Source: Sinotaia quadrata (lineage: Eukaryota; Mollusca; Gastropoda; Architaenioglossa; Viviparidae). From it: 64,000 nt of DNA. Each line of letters opens with the position of its first letter. The stretch's first letter is position 1. Below the pieces are notes generated by a model, which saw nothing but the letters and a program-made list of their open reading frames with translations, ran no database searches and was not told where the DNA came from. The position numbers and the translations under genes are program-made. This document shows, piece after piece, positions 1 to 11,658 of the stretch. The stretch is taken from NCBI GenBank assembly GCA_028829895.1, contig CM054181.1:101859860-101923859 (forward strand), given 5' to 3'.

Positions 1-187
<187 letters not shown>

Positions 188-1070
188 TACTCGGTGTTAA
201 GCGTACGATGTGGCTAAAAAGGTGCCCAAAGTTAAATTGGCTTTGAAATATTCCTATGCGCTAGAGATCGCATGGTGAACAGCACTAGGCTGTCAACGCG
301 AAAGTGCAAACACAAGGCGGGGCTATTAGACCTGTCAGTGGATTAAAAAGCAATATTCATGATGTGATGAAAACGGCAGCACTGGCAAAGTGCGCTGCTG
401 CGCCGTTATTGCTCAGGGAGTTAGAGATGCCACGCAGAACCAACACAACAATCTATCGAGGTGGTCAGTCGGTCGTTTAATTGATGAAAATTGTGAGAAA
501 AGAACGGATCGAGTTTGATAGGGAATTGATTTCATCCGGTGAATAAGGGCTGGATGATGATGGGTGGATGGGTGGGTAGAGCAAAAGTGTCACGGTTGCA
601 CAGATACTGCAAGAGCATAGAACTAGTTGGAGAAAAGTAATTGTATTATTATCTACTCACTCGAATGCAGTTCATCAAAGAAACCCCAGGTATTCAGGGC
701 ACAGGTGCCGAATTTTAGAGGTTTCATAATGTGTGTATATATATATGCATATTTCTTGAGCAATTAAAGTGATCCATATGGTTTTCCTTCAATCCTTAAA
801 ATTGCAGCTATAGGGCAAGAACAAAGGAATCCATTAAAATATTCGTTATCCCTTAAAGCAAAATATTTTCAAGACATACGTGACAAAGGAAAAAAATTAA
901 AATTATAACAGAAAGCATTAGTTTACGGCAAGAACCGCGCACCATAGATTGCTTTTGTTAGTTTTCAAAGCTGAAGTCCTATTTTACACACCAACGACGA
1001 CATGCATATAGCAGATTCCACCTTGATAATACAACAGTGTGAAATACATTTAAAAATAATAAAAAGGAAT
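188..1070. other. Unannotated unique sequence
   Basis: AT-rich DNA with a small GGATGGGTGGG patch near 556-580. I see no coding frame or recognised element. Confidence 0.6.
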
Positions 1071-2838
1071 TGGTGACGCTAATGCCACCTCGTTAATGGT
1101 TATTATTATCATTAATAGTTAATCATCCATAACAAATAACAAGTGATGAAAATCTTAATCTATGTTATTAATATTTCTCTACAGGACACTACTCGTCTCT
1201 CTCACTTGGAAGATATATGGGCGATGTAAACATTTTCCTCTTCCACAACATTAAAGACAAACATTTACTGTCACACAATATTTCCATAGATAGAAAGCTT
1301 CTTGCCAAAGGAGAAGATAAATCCGTCTTTTAGCGAGCCCCCATCCATCCACTTTCTTCTTCAACCTAAGGTAATCAATATGTGTAAGGTCAGTAATTTT
1401 AACAATAAATTTATTAAATCAACAATCGAATATACATATAACAAATACAATGAAAAGAATTACTTGACATCAATATTTCCATGAAACTACATTCGAATAA
1501 TTTTTAATACCTATACAGTCTTATATCCTAACACATAATTCAACAGATTAGTGTCAATACAATCCATGGGATAGTTCTTATCAGAGAACAGAAATGGAGT
1601 TATTAGAAGCAATCAATAATAGTTTTTATGTAGGCTTGTCTAGTTGAAGCTGCAACAACCTTTTGTGTGTTTTTCATAACAAAATAATAAGTTTATTGTT
1701 CACATTAGTGCTGTCAGTTCCATATGTTTCCTTCACACATTGGAGAACACCAATGAGCCGCTAGTCTCTCAAGGCTAATCTAGTGCTCTGCTGTATTAGC
1801 TCCCTCAAACAGAACAACAATTGTAGCAATTTCCAGTAATTTCATTGTACCAGAAATTCCATGATGTAGTCACCATAATTTGCCACCATACATCAGAAAA
1901 GTGCAGTGTATTCCATACACTTAAACCCTACATCTCATGTCTACCATGGGCATAGTGGTTTTTAAATCAGTAAACAAGGAGATTCAGGTAAAACTGGAAA
2001 AGGCTGCTTATTCCCTGTAAAATATAATCAGGGAACAAATGCTAAGTTTCCAGTTTATACATCTTTAACTCTATTCTCTCTTACATTCAAGTCTCAACTT
2101 ACAGTTTCCTGCAACAGTATTTATTAGCTTAATACATGCACACAGTATAATAAATACAGCATACTAGTTTATGAATAGGTTCACTAAAAACAATGTCAAC
2201 TGTTTAGCATACTACATAAAAGCACCATAGTTCACAATTTGTGAAAATAATAGTGATCGGGTGGGTTTAAAAGATTAGTTTCCTAATCCCTAATCTGTCT
2301 AATCTCCACCCATATGGGTCTTCATCACTTGCAGTCAAACCTCAGAGACGATACTCGTTGAATACTTTATTCTATCAGTCCCCGAGTGTTACCAGTTCAG
2401 AATTCCAAACACTCATTGCAAGTTCGAAAACTTCTAGACATATCTATATCTATTTATTGGTCAGTCCTCGAGTGTTACCAGTTCAGAATTCCCAATGCTT
2501 CCTGCAAGTTTGAATACTTCTAGAAAGCATAAAGATTCTGGCCCTTATCATTCTCATTCCACTTAGGGGGGACACTTCCCAAGATATGCTATCAACTGAT
2601 TTAGTTACAAAATTAAATCTAGCCCCCCACCCTACCCCCTGAGAGCATGCATATCTCCTTCCTTAATAAAAATGCAGAAATGGAAGTGTAAATAACAATA
2701 ACATATTTATTCCATGCAATGAATAAGATAAAATAAGTAGTAATTTATATAAACAAAAGATACTAATCACTTTGACATTGAACAATTTACATGACAATTA
2801 AGTCTAGCAATAGGAATAGGCAAATTTTCTCTGCCACA
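1071..2838 (-). mobile_element. Solo LTR, copy A (about 1.77 kb)
   Basis: On the plus strand it runs from TGGTGACGCTAATGCCACC to AATTTTCTCTGCCACA. Four-base GAAT flanks both sides (1067-1070 and 2839-2842), as expected for a target-site duplication. The left 500 bases match copies B, D and E (shared AATCATCCATAAC, CTCTTCCACAACATTAAAGA, CAAACATTTACTGTCACA). The middle matches B. The part near 2400-2838 is private except for the last 60 bases. It contains an 86-bp internal duplication at 2375-2525 (GAGTGTTACCAGTTCAGAAT). Orientation is inferred from the 17519 copy. No internal coding region. Confidence 0.7.
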
Positions 2839-3250
2839 GAATTTACTTTTACCTTGTCTTATTTATTGTTCTTGGTGTGGTGGTGTCTTTTGATGAGGCG
2901 TTTTCTTTATGTGGGGTCGAGTTAATGTAGTCACGTTGACGGCGTTGGTAAGTGATAGCAAAAGCAAAAGACGTTTTATTGTATATCTCATACTTGAACT
3001 AGAACTATCCTCCAAATCTTTCCTTAACTTGCGATTTAGTGACTACTTTCATCACTAGATGCCATGGACTGATATTCTCGCTAAAGCTTTGTTGTAGTCA
3101 AATACAGCACGCTCTTCTGAGCCTCAATACATGTGTCCCGCCATATGTCCAGCAAAGATGCCAAACACGTTTTTAAGGTGAAGTCCAGCACAACTATTCG
3201 TCGACACCATTTATGTCTGTACGCATGTACAACAACGACGACAGTTGCTT
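2839..3250. other. Unannotated unique sequence
   Basis: No gene or element recognised. Confidence 0.55.
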
Positions 3251-3346
3251 GTGATTTATAATTATGTGAGACAACAGCGTTAGTTTTTAATGCTTTATTT
3301 GTGATTTATAATTATGTGAGACTAACAGTTTTTAATGCTTTATTTG
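3251..3346. repeat. Two-copy tandem repeat, 50 and 46 bp
   Basis: GTGATTTATAATTATGTGAG starts both copies (3251 and 3301); the second lacks a few bases. Confidence 0.9.
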
Positions 3347-3374
3347 TGATCGAAGAAGATAACTGTTTGTGTCT

Positions 3375-3986
3375 TGTAATTATGCATGTTAGCATAGAGC
3401 GCCGTTTATATGTAATTAGGCATGTTAGCATAGAGAGCTGTTTATATTCTTGTAATTAGGCATATTAGCATAGAGAACTGTTTATGTTCTTGTACTTAGG
3501 CATGTTAACATAGAGAGCTGTTTATATTCTTGTAATTAGGCATGTTAACATAGAGAGCTGTTTATATTCTTGTAATTAGGCATGTTAGCATAGAGAGCTG
3601 TTTATATTCTTGTAATTAGGCATGTTAACATAGAGAGCTGTTTATATTCTTGTAATTAGGCATGTTAGCATAGAGAGCTGTTTATGTGTAATTAGGCATG
3701 TTAGCATAGAGAGCTGTTTATGTTCTTGTAATTAGGCATGTTAACATAGAGAGCTGTTTATATGTAATTAGGCATGTTAGCATAGAGAGCTGTTTATGTG
3801 TAATTAGGCATGTTAGCATAGAGAGCTGTTTATGTTCTTGTAATTAGGCATGTTAACATAGAGAGCTGTTTATGTGTAATTAGGCATGTTAGCATAGAGA
3901 GCTGTTTATGTGTAATTAGGCATGTTAGCATAGAGAGCTGTTTATGTTCTTGTAATTAGGCATGTTAGCATAGAGAGCTGTTTATG
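3375..3986. repeat. Minisatellite, 36/40-bp alternating units, about 16 copies
   Basis: The core TAATTAGGCATGTTAGCATA is followed by GAGAGCTGTTTAT and then either G (36-bp form) or ATTCT / GTTCT (40-bp form). The long and short forms and the TTAGCA/TTAACA variants are interspersed, which suggests unequal exchange within the array. Confidence 0.95.
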
Positions 3987-4869
3987 TCCTGCAGAGATAG
4001 CTGTAGGTTACGTTTATGCTGTTCAAAGTAAGATCCGCAAAGATAGCTGTAGATTATGTTTTGTTATGTTATACGTAGGATCAACAAATATAGTTGTAAG
4101 TGTTGAAGCAAAAACCCATTAAAAAATGTCAGTTGTGTGTATTTACAACAAAATGCAATAAAGCAAGAAAAACAAGGAAGAGTAATAGTAATGATTAACA
4201 CTTTGAAACTCGGCCCAAGGACCACGGAGAGCAATATTTACTGCGTGTAGAAGACTGCAGATCCGACAGTCGCGTCCTGTAGCGATTGTTGGCAAACTCT
4301 TCACAACCATTTATTTTTAAAATATACATGTTTCTTGTAGATCATCAAAAGATTCCCATCTTATTGCGAGCAGGCATGCTTCCCCCATTTTCAAATAGCA
4401 CAATGAGAAGTAATTCATGACTGCCATTGGGGAGCGGGGTAGATATCATGTTGCATGACTTTGAAATTAAAACACGAAACTGTTGCCATATTTGTGTGAA
4501 GTAATGCAGGGAACACAGAGATCCAGGTCCCACGAGAACGAGAACTTTGATGGGCTGAAGGTCGAAGTTCAACTATATAACCTAACGGGTCTTCTGTGTT
4601 GGTGCGATTACACTGAGGAAAGTGAAGAATTTTTAAAAATTATTTCTTGCTGACAGTCAGTGGAAGTGAACTAGAATTTCTTTCTTGAATCATTTCATAT
4701 TTATCGCCTGTCCAGTGTATTCCGTTATGCAATTATTCATTCACAGTTTTGCTTTGACGTTAGAAGATTATATCGTAACTGTTTACGTGCGACCGACAAT
4801 TTCTCTTAGGGTACCACAAAGAAAAAAGAACATGCGACTGTGTGCCTGATGTATTCCGATGATCGACCA
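3987..4869. other. Unannotated unique sequence
   Basis: A minus-strand frame at 4345-4572 has no recognised similarity. No other structure was seen. Confidence 0.55.
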
Positions 4870-5040
4870 CATCAAAAGTGTGCGGACGTATTTTGCAAAC
4901 ATCAGGTCAGCGGTAACATATTTTGCAAACATCAAATGTGTGCAGTACCTCTTTTGCAAACTCGAAAGAGTGCTCTAACGTGTTTTGCAAATATCAAAAG
5001 TGGGCGGACGTATTTTACACACATCAAAAGCCTGCGGTAA
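4870..5040. repeat. Minisatellite, about 30-33 bp unit (left block)
   Basis: Units carry CGTATTTTGCAAACATCAAA plus GTGTGCGG, about 5 copies. It belongs to the same family as the right block at 5300-5520, split by a chimeric 65-bp repeat and the hAT-like MITE. Confidence 0.85.
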
Positions 5041-5145
5041 CCAAAGTATTCTAATATTTTTCCTGTGTGTGGACGTATTTTACACACATCAAAAGCCTGC
5101 GGTAACCAAAGTATTCTAATATTTTTCCTGTGTGTGGACGTATTT
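5006..5145. repeat. 65-bp tandem repeat fusing satellite and MITE-end sequence
   Basis: GGACGTATTTTACACACATC begins units at 5006 and 5071, and a third partial unit starts at 5136. The second half of each unit, TTCTAATATTTTTCCTGTGT, matches the left end of the MITE at 5165-5299. Confidence 0.8.
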
Positions 5146-5164
5146 TAGCAAAATCTGCCGTAAC

Positions 5165-5299
5165 CAACATTCCCTCTAATATTTTTCCTGTGTGCGCGGA
5201 ATTGGCGTCTTCCTACCAAAACTTGTGCGCGGAATTTTAAAACTGCTGCGCGGCATTTTCTAATGAGCTGCGTGGCCGCGCACCTTAGAGGGAACATTG
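5165..5299. mobile_element. Small hAT-like MITE (135 bp)
   Basis: Inverted ends CAACATTCCCTCTAA and TTAGAGGGAACATTG continue into GCGCGG / CCGCGC. The ends resemble those of hAT-type elements (CARTGTTCCCTCTAA, from memory). The flanking 8-mers GCCGTAAC and ACGGTAAT match at 5 of 8 and may be a worn target-site duplication. It sits inside a tandem array of TTTTGCAAACATC units and carries no coding capacity. Confidence 0.6.
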
Positions 5300-5520
5300 A
5301 CGGTAATGTATTTTGCAAACATCTAATGTGTGCGATAACGTGTTTTGCAAACATCTAATGTGTGCGATAACGTGTTTTGCAAACATCTCTAGTGTGCGAT
5401 AACGTGTTTTGCAAACATCTAATGTGTGCGATAACGTATTTTGCAAACATCACTAGAGTGCGATAACGTGTTTTGTAAACATCACTAGTGTGCGGCGACG
5501 TATTTTGCAAACGTTGAGAA
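5300..5520. repeat. Minisatellite, about 31 bp unit (right block), 7 copies
   Basis: Units read ACGTGTTTTGCAAACATCTA then ATGTGTGCGATA. Frames over it on the minus strand are repeat artefacts. Confidence 0.9.
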
Positions 5521-5541
5521 TGTGCAGAATGTAACCACATC

Positions 5542-5682
5542 ATCAATGTATGGCAATGTATTTTATTTAGTAAGGAAATGATCAATGTAAGGACAATGTA
5601 TTTTATTTAGTAAGGAAATGATCAATGTAAGGGCAATGTATTTTATTTAGTAACCAAATCACAAATGTATAGCAATATATTG
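5542..5682. repeat. 40-bp tandem repeat, 3.5 copies
   Basis: The unit contains ATCAATGTAAGGACAATGTA then TTTTATTTAGTAAGGAAATG. Confidence 0.92.
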
Positions 5683-6320
5683 CGTAAAGATTGCGTCATA
5701 TATATATATATATATTCCCTTCAGCAAACTATTTCAGACTTATGAAATTAACTCTATGGTGAGTCAACTTCAAGTTTACGTGTAAGAGATATTTCTATAT
5801 TTTGGCAACAAAGACCTTCCAAAAACACACTCAATCATTTACCTGGAACATACTAGCAAACAGTCAATAATACGTGAGTGATGTCTTTATTTACAGTGTG
5901 ATTTGAATAAACACAAAAAATAATGCTATTAGAACAATGCTTTCCACTAATGTTTAGTCACGCTTGACTGCGTTAATGCAAAGCAAACAATTTGGCAGAT
6001 AAAATGAAAATGACTATTCAAAGTTGTTTGCGATCCAAAAGTAAAGTTTTGGAGGCGTTCGCATGCCACTAGTGGCCACTTAAATGTAAACAAGATTTGC
6101 TTGTGACTAAACTTAAAATTAGAGTCTCCTCCATTAAATTGAAGCTTACCGTGTTTGGTTTTTCTCAAATGAATTGGCAAATTTACTGATAGTTGACAAT
6201 TCTGTTTTCTACCTTTTTTTGCCCATTTTCCCTCTAGTCGTTAGTTTTGTAAATAATCTGTTGTCATGTATTCCTGTGTATCATTTCCTATGATTTTGTG
6301 TCAATATGCATTCATTAACT
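5683..6320. other. Unannotated unique sequence with a short (TA)n
   Basis: It holds a TA tract at 5699-5715 and an unrecognised minus-strand frame at 5947-6180. Confidence 0.5.
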
Positions 6321-6375
6321 AGAATCAGAGTGGTTAAATGTAGTTTGTAAACTTTAATCTAACCACTCTGATTCT
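6321..6375. repeat. Perfect inverted repeat, 16-bp arms
   Basis: AGAATCAGAGTGGTTA (6321-6336) and its exact reverse complement (6360-6375) enclose a 23-base loop. It may be the remnant of a small foldback element. In RNA it would form a strong hairpin. Confidence 0.9.
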
Positions 6376-6416
6376 TTCAAATTACGACACCTTTATAATT
6401 CTGTTAAATCAGTTCG

Positions 6417-6740
6417 TTGGATGTTTTTTGTTATGGCCACTTTTAGCATTCTTTGTTAACCAGTCATAGCATTCTTTTGTAGCCGATCGTAAAGTGCTTT
6501 TGGTATTTACCAATCATAACAATCTTTAATAGCTAATCGTAGCAATCTGTGATACTGGCCAATCATAAAGTGCTTTGTTACTGGCCACTTTCAACATTCT
6601 TTGTTAGCCAATCATAACACTCTTTAGAAGCCAAATGTAAGAGGCTGTTATTGGCCAACAATAACCTTCTTTATTAGCCAACTGGTCAATGACAACATTC
6701 TTATTAAAGGCCAAATCGGTATGCTCTACTACCAGGCAAT
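6417..6740. repeat. Diverged repeat array, about 30-40 bp unit
   Basis: Variants of TTAGCCAATCATAACATTCT recur about 8-9 times with strong divergence. This is an old tandem array. Confidence 0.6.
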
Positions 6741-7581
6741 TCTACAAAGGTATTTGTTGGAAGAAACAGAAGTATATTATGTCGGAAGAGATATTTAAAC
6801 TGTGCAAAATCAAACTAAAGGAGTAAATCAGCCCACAAACATTTATGACTGAAACTCGAGATTTATTCTTAATCTTTTTATTCTTTTCCAAGAGCTAATC
6901 TTTCCTACATATCAATACAGTGTAGTTTTGGTGTTCACCTTTTTCAGTGCCTGCTAGAACCATGTACCGGAAACGACTTAATGCAAGAAAGCGATTCAAA
7001 CTCTGGAGACAATATAAACCTTCTGGTGATCCCACGATGCCTAAACTGCACGCCATACCACGCTCGATCGCTGACCTATTTGTGGTCCACGACTGCTTTC
7101 CTTGACTAACTATGTTTAACTATTGATTTTGTTTAGCATGAAACGGCATACTTTTCTTAAAACGGCCACGATCTGACAACTTGTGACGGGAGATAATTTA
7201 TTTGACGCTCATTTGCAATAAGAAGTCACAAGTAGAATGCATTCTTTGAAGTGTTTGCCTCGTATATATCAATCGTAATATGCAGGTTTGGCAAACTTAC
7301 ACTTAGCTGAAGAAAAGGAAATGCGAGCTTTGAGTGCTTTATAAAACTCCTTAGAGTTGAAAACATTTTTTTTTTGTCTCTGATGTATTAATACGTGTGA
7401 ATATGCATTTAAGGCGCATGTATAAATGTGTGATGCGCGCGCGTGTTTCTTGGTTTTGTGTGTAGGCGTATACTTGTAAACATCATACTCAAATGAAAAT
7501 TAATAGGTCCAAATCTCCAACCTAATTATCATTTCTATCGATCAGAATTAAAACATCAATCACAAATTCACATTACATACA

Positions 7582-7582
<1 letters not shown>
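6741..7582. other. Unannotated unique sequence
   Basis: It includes GGGAGATAATTT near 7189, a motif that recurs near 33638, 37603 (reverse) and 58155. No gene was seen. Confidence 0.5.

Positions 7583-7652
<70 letters not shown>
7583..7652. repeat. (CA)n microsatellite
   Basis: About 34 CA units followed by a short (CG)n run. Confidence 0.97.
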
Positions 7653-7654
<2 letters not shown>

Positions 7655-7690
7655 GCGCGCGCTATATAGTATGCTGCTATTTAAGCTACA

Positions 7691-8003
7691 CCATTCTGAT
7701 GTGTTATCAATGTAGTTTTTAAAACCTTCATCATTCTGATGTGTTATCAATGTAGTTTTTAAAACCTTCACCATTCTGATGTGTTATCAATGTAGTTTTT
7801 AAAACCTTCACCATTCTGATGCGTTATCAATGTAGTTTTTAAAACCTTCACCATTCTGATGTGTTATCAATGTAGTTTTTAAAACCTACACCATTCTGAT
7901 GTGTTATCAATGTAGTTTTTAAAACCTACACCATTCTGATGTGTTTTCAGTGTAGTAGATTTTAAAAGCTACACCATTCTGATGAGTTTTCAGTTTAGCT
8001 CTT
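7691..8003. repeat. 40-bp minisatellite, 7.5 copies
   Basis: CCATTCTGATGTGTTATCAA then TGTAGTTTTTAAAACCTACA; six copies are nearly identical and the last two have drifted. Confidence 0.95.
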
Positions 8004-8869
8004 CTTCCGTCAAACGAACACATTCTGACAACGGTACATATAAATTTCGACCGCTCTTGGTTATCTATATCTGTTCCTGCTGGCAGGCACCCACCCTCTC
8101 GGATGAGTTTCCGTCTTCTGTTTTCGGATTCTGCCATCGTGGGGACGAGAAAGCTGATGTGCATATTTTACGCAAGTCGTAGAAGATCTCGACCCCAGCG
8201 TCCGCTCTTCTTTGTAGCATTGTGCGCGACCTTAATCAAAGGCCACAAACTACGGCTTTGGCTACTCTCGATTTAAATACTTCTTGCTGTCGTTTGTAAA
8301 AGGTTTCTACGAAAAAAATGTATTATCTGTTGTGGATGAATTTCTTCCTTACAGACTTATTTCGCTAGGTGAATAGAAACTGGGATAGCAAGATTGGATT
8401 TTTTGTTGTTGTATTTCATCAAAGCTATAAGAGGAAAGCTTTATTCAGGCAGTTTGTAAACATGACTTGACTTCAAAAGATGAATCCATTAATCCATAAT
8501 TCACCAGTCCTTCAGATAGTAAATTAGTCTGTTTATCCTCCCGTACAATAATCAATCGATTATAATCGATTTATAAGCCAGTAAGTCACTCACACTTATT
8601 GGACATACAGAGGGTAGGCCCACATCTGGCATATTACGTGGTGATAATATTGTATTATTTTGAAATTATTTACATTGAAGCTCTCTGCATAATTATTAAT
8701 GTTAGTAAAATACATCACCGTATTTTGCCGTTAATTTGCTACGTAAGTATAGTTTTACTTTATTTTGTTTAATTTTAAGTGCTAAGTTTTGTTTTAGTCT
8801 TTTCAAACTAGCCCACGTGATCAGTGAGAAACAGAAAATGCATGCAAACAAAACATTCAAATCATCTGC
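8004..8869. other. Unannotated unique sequence
   Basis: Overlapping frames on both strands at 7919-8182 arise partly from the adjacent repeat. Nothing was recognised. Confidence 0.5.
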
Positions 8870-9080
8870 TTCGATTCTATTTCACTTTTCTCTTTCTCTC
8901 TTTTTTCTTCCTGTCTTTCTCTTGATCATGTTCTCTCTGTATTTCTCTCCCACGTTCCCTCTTTTTCCCTTATTATCAATCTATCACTACTTCCATTCCT
9001 TCTTTCATTCATTTACTTCTCCCCCCCCCCTCCTCCTATGCTGTCAACCTTTCCACTTTCTCTTTCCTCTGTCCTATGCG
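8870..9080. repeat. Pyrimidine-rich low-complexity tract
   Basis: CT-rich with a run of C near 9020-9030. The 128-codon frame spanning it (8736-9122) is a compositional artefact. Confidence 0.75.
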
Positions 9081-9183
9081 CATTTACATCATACCCATTT
9101 AAATATTACGATGTATGCTTAACCTCTTCACTGCTGATATTAATACTATTACCATTTCTACATTTATTTAGAACTGTGTTCAT

Positions 9184-9347
9184 AGTGATTTATTAAAAGT
9201 ATTGATGTAAGCCCCTGCAACACAATACATGTACACACCTGCTAGCTTTTCTTCAAATAAATGACAGTGATTTATTAAAAGTATTGATGTAACACCCTGT
9301 AACACAATACATGTACACATGCTAGCTTTCTTCATATAAAAGACAGT
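9184..9347. repeat. Two-copy tandem repeat, about 82 bp
   Basis: AGTGATTTATTAAAAGTATT and CACAATACATGTACACA occur in both copies. Confidence 0.92.
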
Positions 9348-9459
9348 AGTGCTTTGGGCCTTTATGCTTATTTGAGTGTGTTGTCAAGACAATGCTCTTC
9401 ATGACATAAAGCATCAAATGCTAACAAAAGGTAATGTCACAGTGAGGAAAATGCATCGG

Positions 9460-9737
9460 TCTCGCAATTTACACTAACATCCAACATCAATCTCCCCATT
9501 TATACTGTTATCCTAGTCCACCATCAGTCTCCCAATTTACACTAACTTTCTTGTCCACCATCAATCTCCAATTTACACTAACTTTCTTATCCACCATCAA
9601 AATCCCAGTTTACACTAACTTTCTTATCCACCATCAATCTCCCGATTTACACTAACTTTCTCATCCGCCATCAATCTCCCGATTTACACTAACTTTCTCA
9701 TCCGCCATCAATCTCCCAATTTACACTGACATTCGCG
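9460..9737. repeat. Minisatellite, about 37 bp, 7 copies
   Basis: The unit contains CCACCATCAATCTCCCAATT then TACACTAACTTTCTTAT. It is related to the next array. Confidence 0.85.
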
Positions 9738-9784
9738 TCCAACAGACGGCCAATCCTGACTGAATTTCAAGCCCATTTCCCGTC

Positions 9785-9985
9785 TATCATCATTCTCCCA
9801 CAGTAGACTAACGTGTCCGTCCATCATCACTCTCCCACATTAGACTAATGTGTCCGTTCCACCATCACTCTCCTGCATTAGACTAACGTGTCCGTTCCAC
9901 CATCACTCTCCCACAGTAGACTAACGTGTCCGTTCCACCATCACTTTCCTACATTAGACAAATGTGTCCGTCCAGCATCACTCCC
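9785..9985. repeat. Minisatellite, about 38-39 bp, 5 copies
   Basis: The unit contains CCACCATCACTCTCCCACAT then TAGACTAACGTGTCCGTT. It shares the CCACCATCAnTCTCC core with 9460-9737. Worn derivatives continue to about 10330. Confidence 0.85.
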
Positions 9986-10339
9986 TGAACCCCTTCTATA
10001 GTCCCCGACCAAGATCACTCTATCAGCACAGACAAAAGTTCCCGTGTAACAGAAATCTCTCAGTCAAGACTATAATTTCTAATTATCATGGCCTACAGTG
10101 CAGAAAGTTACAGTCTGCCAAATAAACCCAAATTTACCGTCAAACGTGACCTTACACATTCAAATTTCACCTCTAGTCCTACATCATTCTCCCAATCCAG
10201 ACTTATTTTCCCGTCTAGCAGCATCATTCCTAATTCCAGACTTAAATTCGACCACCATCAGTCTGCCTGGCCAGTCTAAAGTTACCGTCCATCTTATTTC
10301 CAATCCGTTGTAAGTACACATCTATCATTACTCTCTCAG

Positions 10340-11325
10340 TGTTCACTAACTTTTTCATTGTTACAGCCCGTAAGACCAGGCATACTTCAAACTCAGTGAC
10401 GTTAGTTTTCTATATATAAATATGCCACACCAGTTCAATGCTCACTGTATCCCACAGTTTGTGCAATCCCCAGGCTAATCTAGACAAAGCATAAAGCTTT
10501 TTAGTCCAGCGTCATGTTCCAAATCTCCACTGAAATGCCCAGCCCGCACACTGAGTGCTGTCACGGGGCAAAACTCATTGGTGTGTATCACGTGGTAAAC
10601 ATTTCTGTTTTCAAAGTAATCGAAGATAACAAGTTGTATTTTCATGAACTGTTGGGTGTGTGGATGTTGTCAGCCTTTTGTTGTTGTTTTAGCCAAACCT
10701 TGATCACAATTATTTTTCACTCTGTCCACATTTACGCTAGCAGTACGTAGTACACACCGCAGATTTTCTTCATTCAGTTGATTGTAATTGTGGGTATAGT
10801 AATTATGACATAGAGTTAAGCTACAGAAACACTCCGCCTATTTTTTTTTAAGTGTTTCTTTAATTTGCATGTGCTTTATTAAGTGAGAGCCTATGAACAC
10901 CACCCACCCCCAAAAAGAAAAAAATAGTTCACATGAAAACAAATTAGCGGAAAAGTACTATTGACGATGAAGTCCGGCAAAAATAAACTTAAAGTTCACT
11001 ATGTAGACGGGCAAAAACGAAACTAATGGTGATCTGGCAAAACGAAACTGATAAGTGCGACATTAATAAATAAATAGAACCATCAGTAGGCAATAATTAC
11101 AATCTAGTAGACAATTATAAATAAATTAACGGCTTTTGATGTATTCTGGTTAGAATGTATCATGCACTCTGACCATAATATAACACCAAACAAGTCGTAA
11201 GAACGTAAAGTAAACGATGTACTTTTCAATTCAGATAAAGTAATTTCACTGGATGGATGCATAGGTGTCACTGAAACATAAGCACAGTAAAAACACACAC
11301 TTTAATCACTCCAGCACGCATTTTG
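10340..11325. other. Unannotated unique sequence
   Basis: Frames at 10514-10750 and 11104-11298 have no recognised similarity. Confidence 0.5.
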
Positions 11326-11358
11326 AACACACACACACACAACACAACACACACACAC

Positions 11359-11404
<46 letters not shown>
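11326..11404. repeat. Interrupted (CA)n microsatellite
   Basis: CA runs broken by AACACAACAC. It ends 90 bp before the short signal-peptide ORF. Confidence 0.95.
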
Positions 11405-11406
<2 letters not shown>

Positions 11407-11493
11407 GCGGAGGTCACTAACCGACATATTGTCTGTTAGCCAAACCAAATTATTAACTTCCACTTAATTGCCTCTCTTCCCATATAAGGAGAG

Positions 11494-11658
11494 ATGCGTC
11501 TTTCATCTTCTAGTTGCCTCAGTCCTTGGTGGATCTTGTTGCTCGTCCTTTGCTGTCAGATAATGACTGCGCCCGTCAATGCCATCTCATTTGCGGCCGA
11601 AGATCCTGTCCGCAAAGGGAAGATAAATCCTATCAAAGAATTGAATATAATTCCTTAG
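11494..11658 (+). CDS. Short ORF with signal peptide, candidate small secreted peptide (54 codons)
   Basis: The ATG at 11494 opens 54 codons, beginning MRLSSSSC, with a hydrophobic core WWILLLVLCCQIM and a plausible signal-peptidase site after APVNA (residue 30). The remaining 24 residues are polar and include EDPVRKGKINPIKELNIIP with a basic RKGK cluster that could be a prohormone cleavage site. A purine sits at -3. The ATG follows a pyrimidine-rich stretch ending in TATAAG, which could be a 3' splice site, so this may be the second exon of a transcript. No family is recognised and no donor is seen inside the frame. A T-rich frame can mimic a signal peptide by chance, so this is a candidate only. 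It could encode a small neuropeptide-like precursor or nothing. Confidence 0.28.
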   Translation: MRLSSSSCLSPWWILLLVLCCQIMTAPVNAISFAAEDPVRKGKINPIKELNIIP

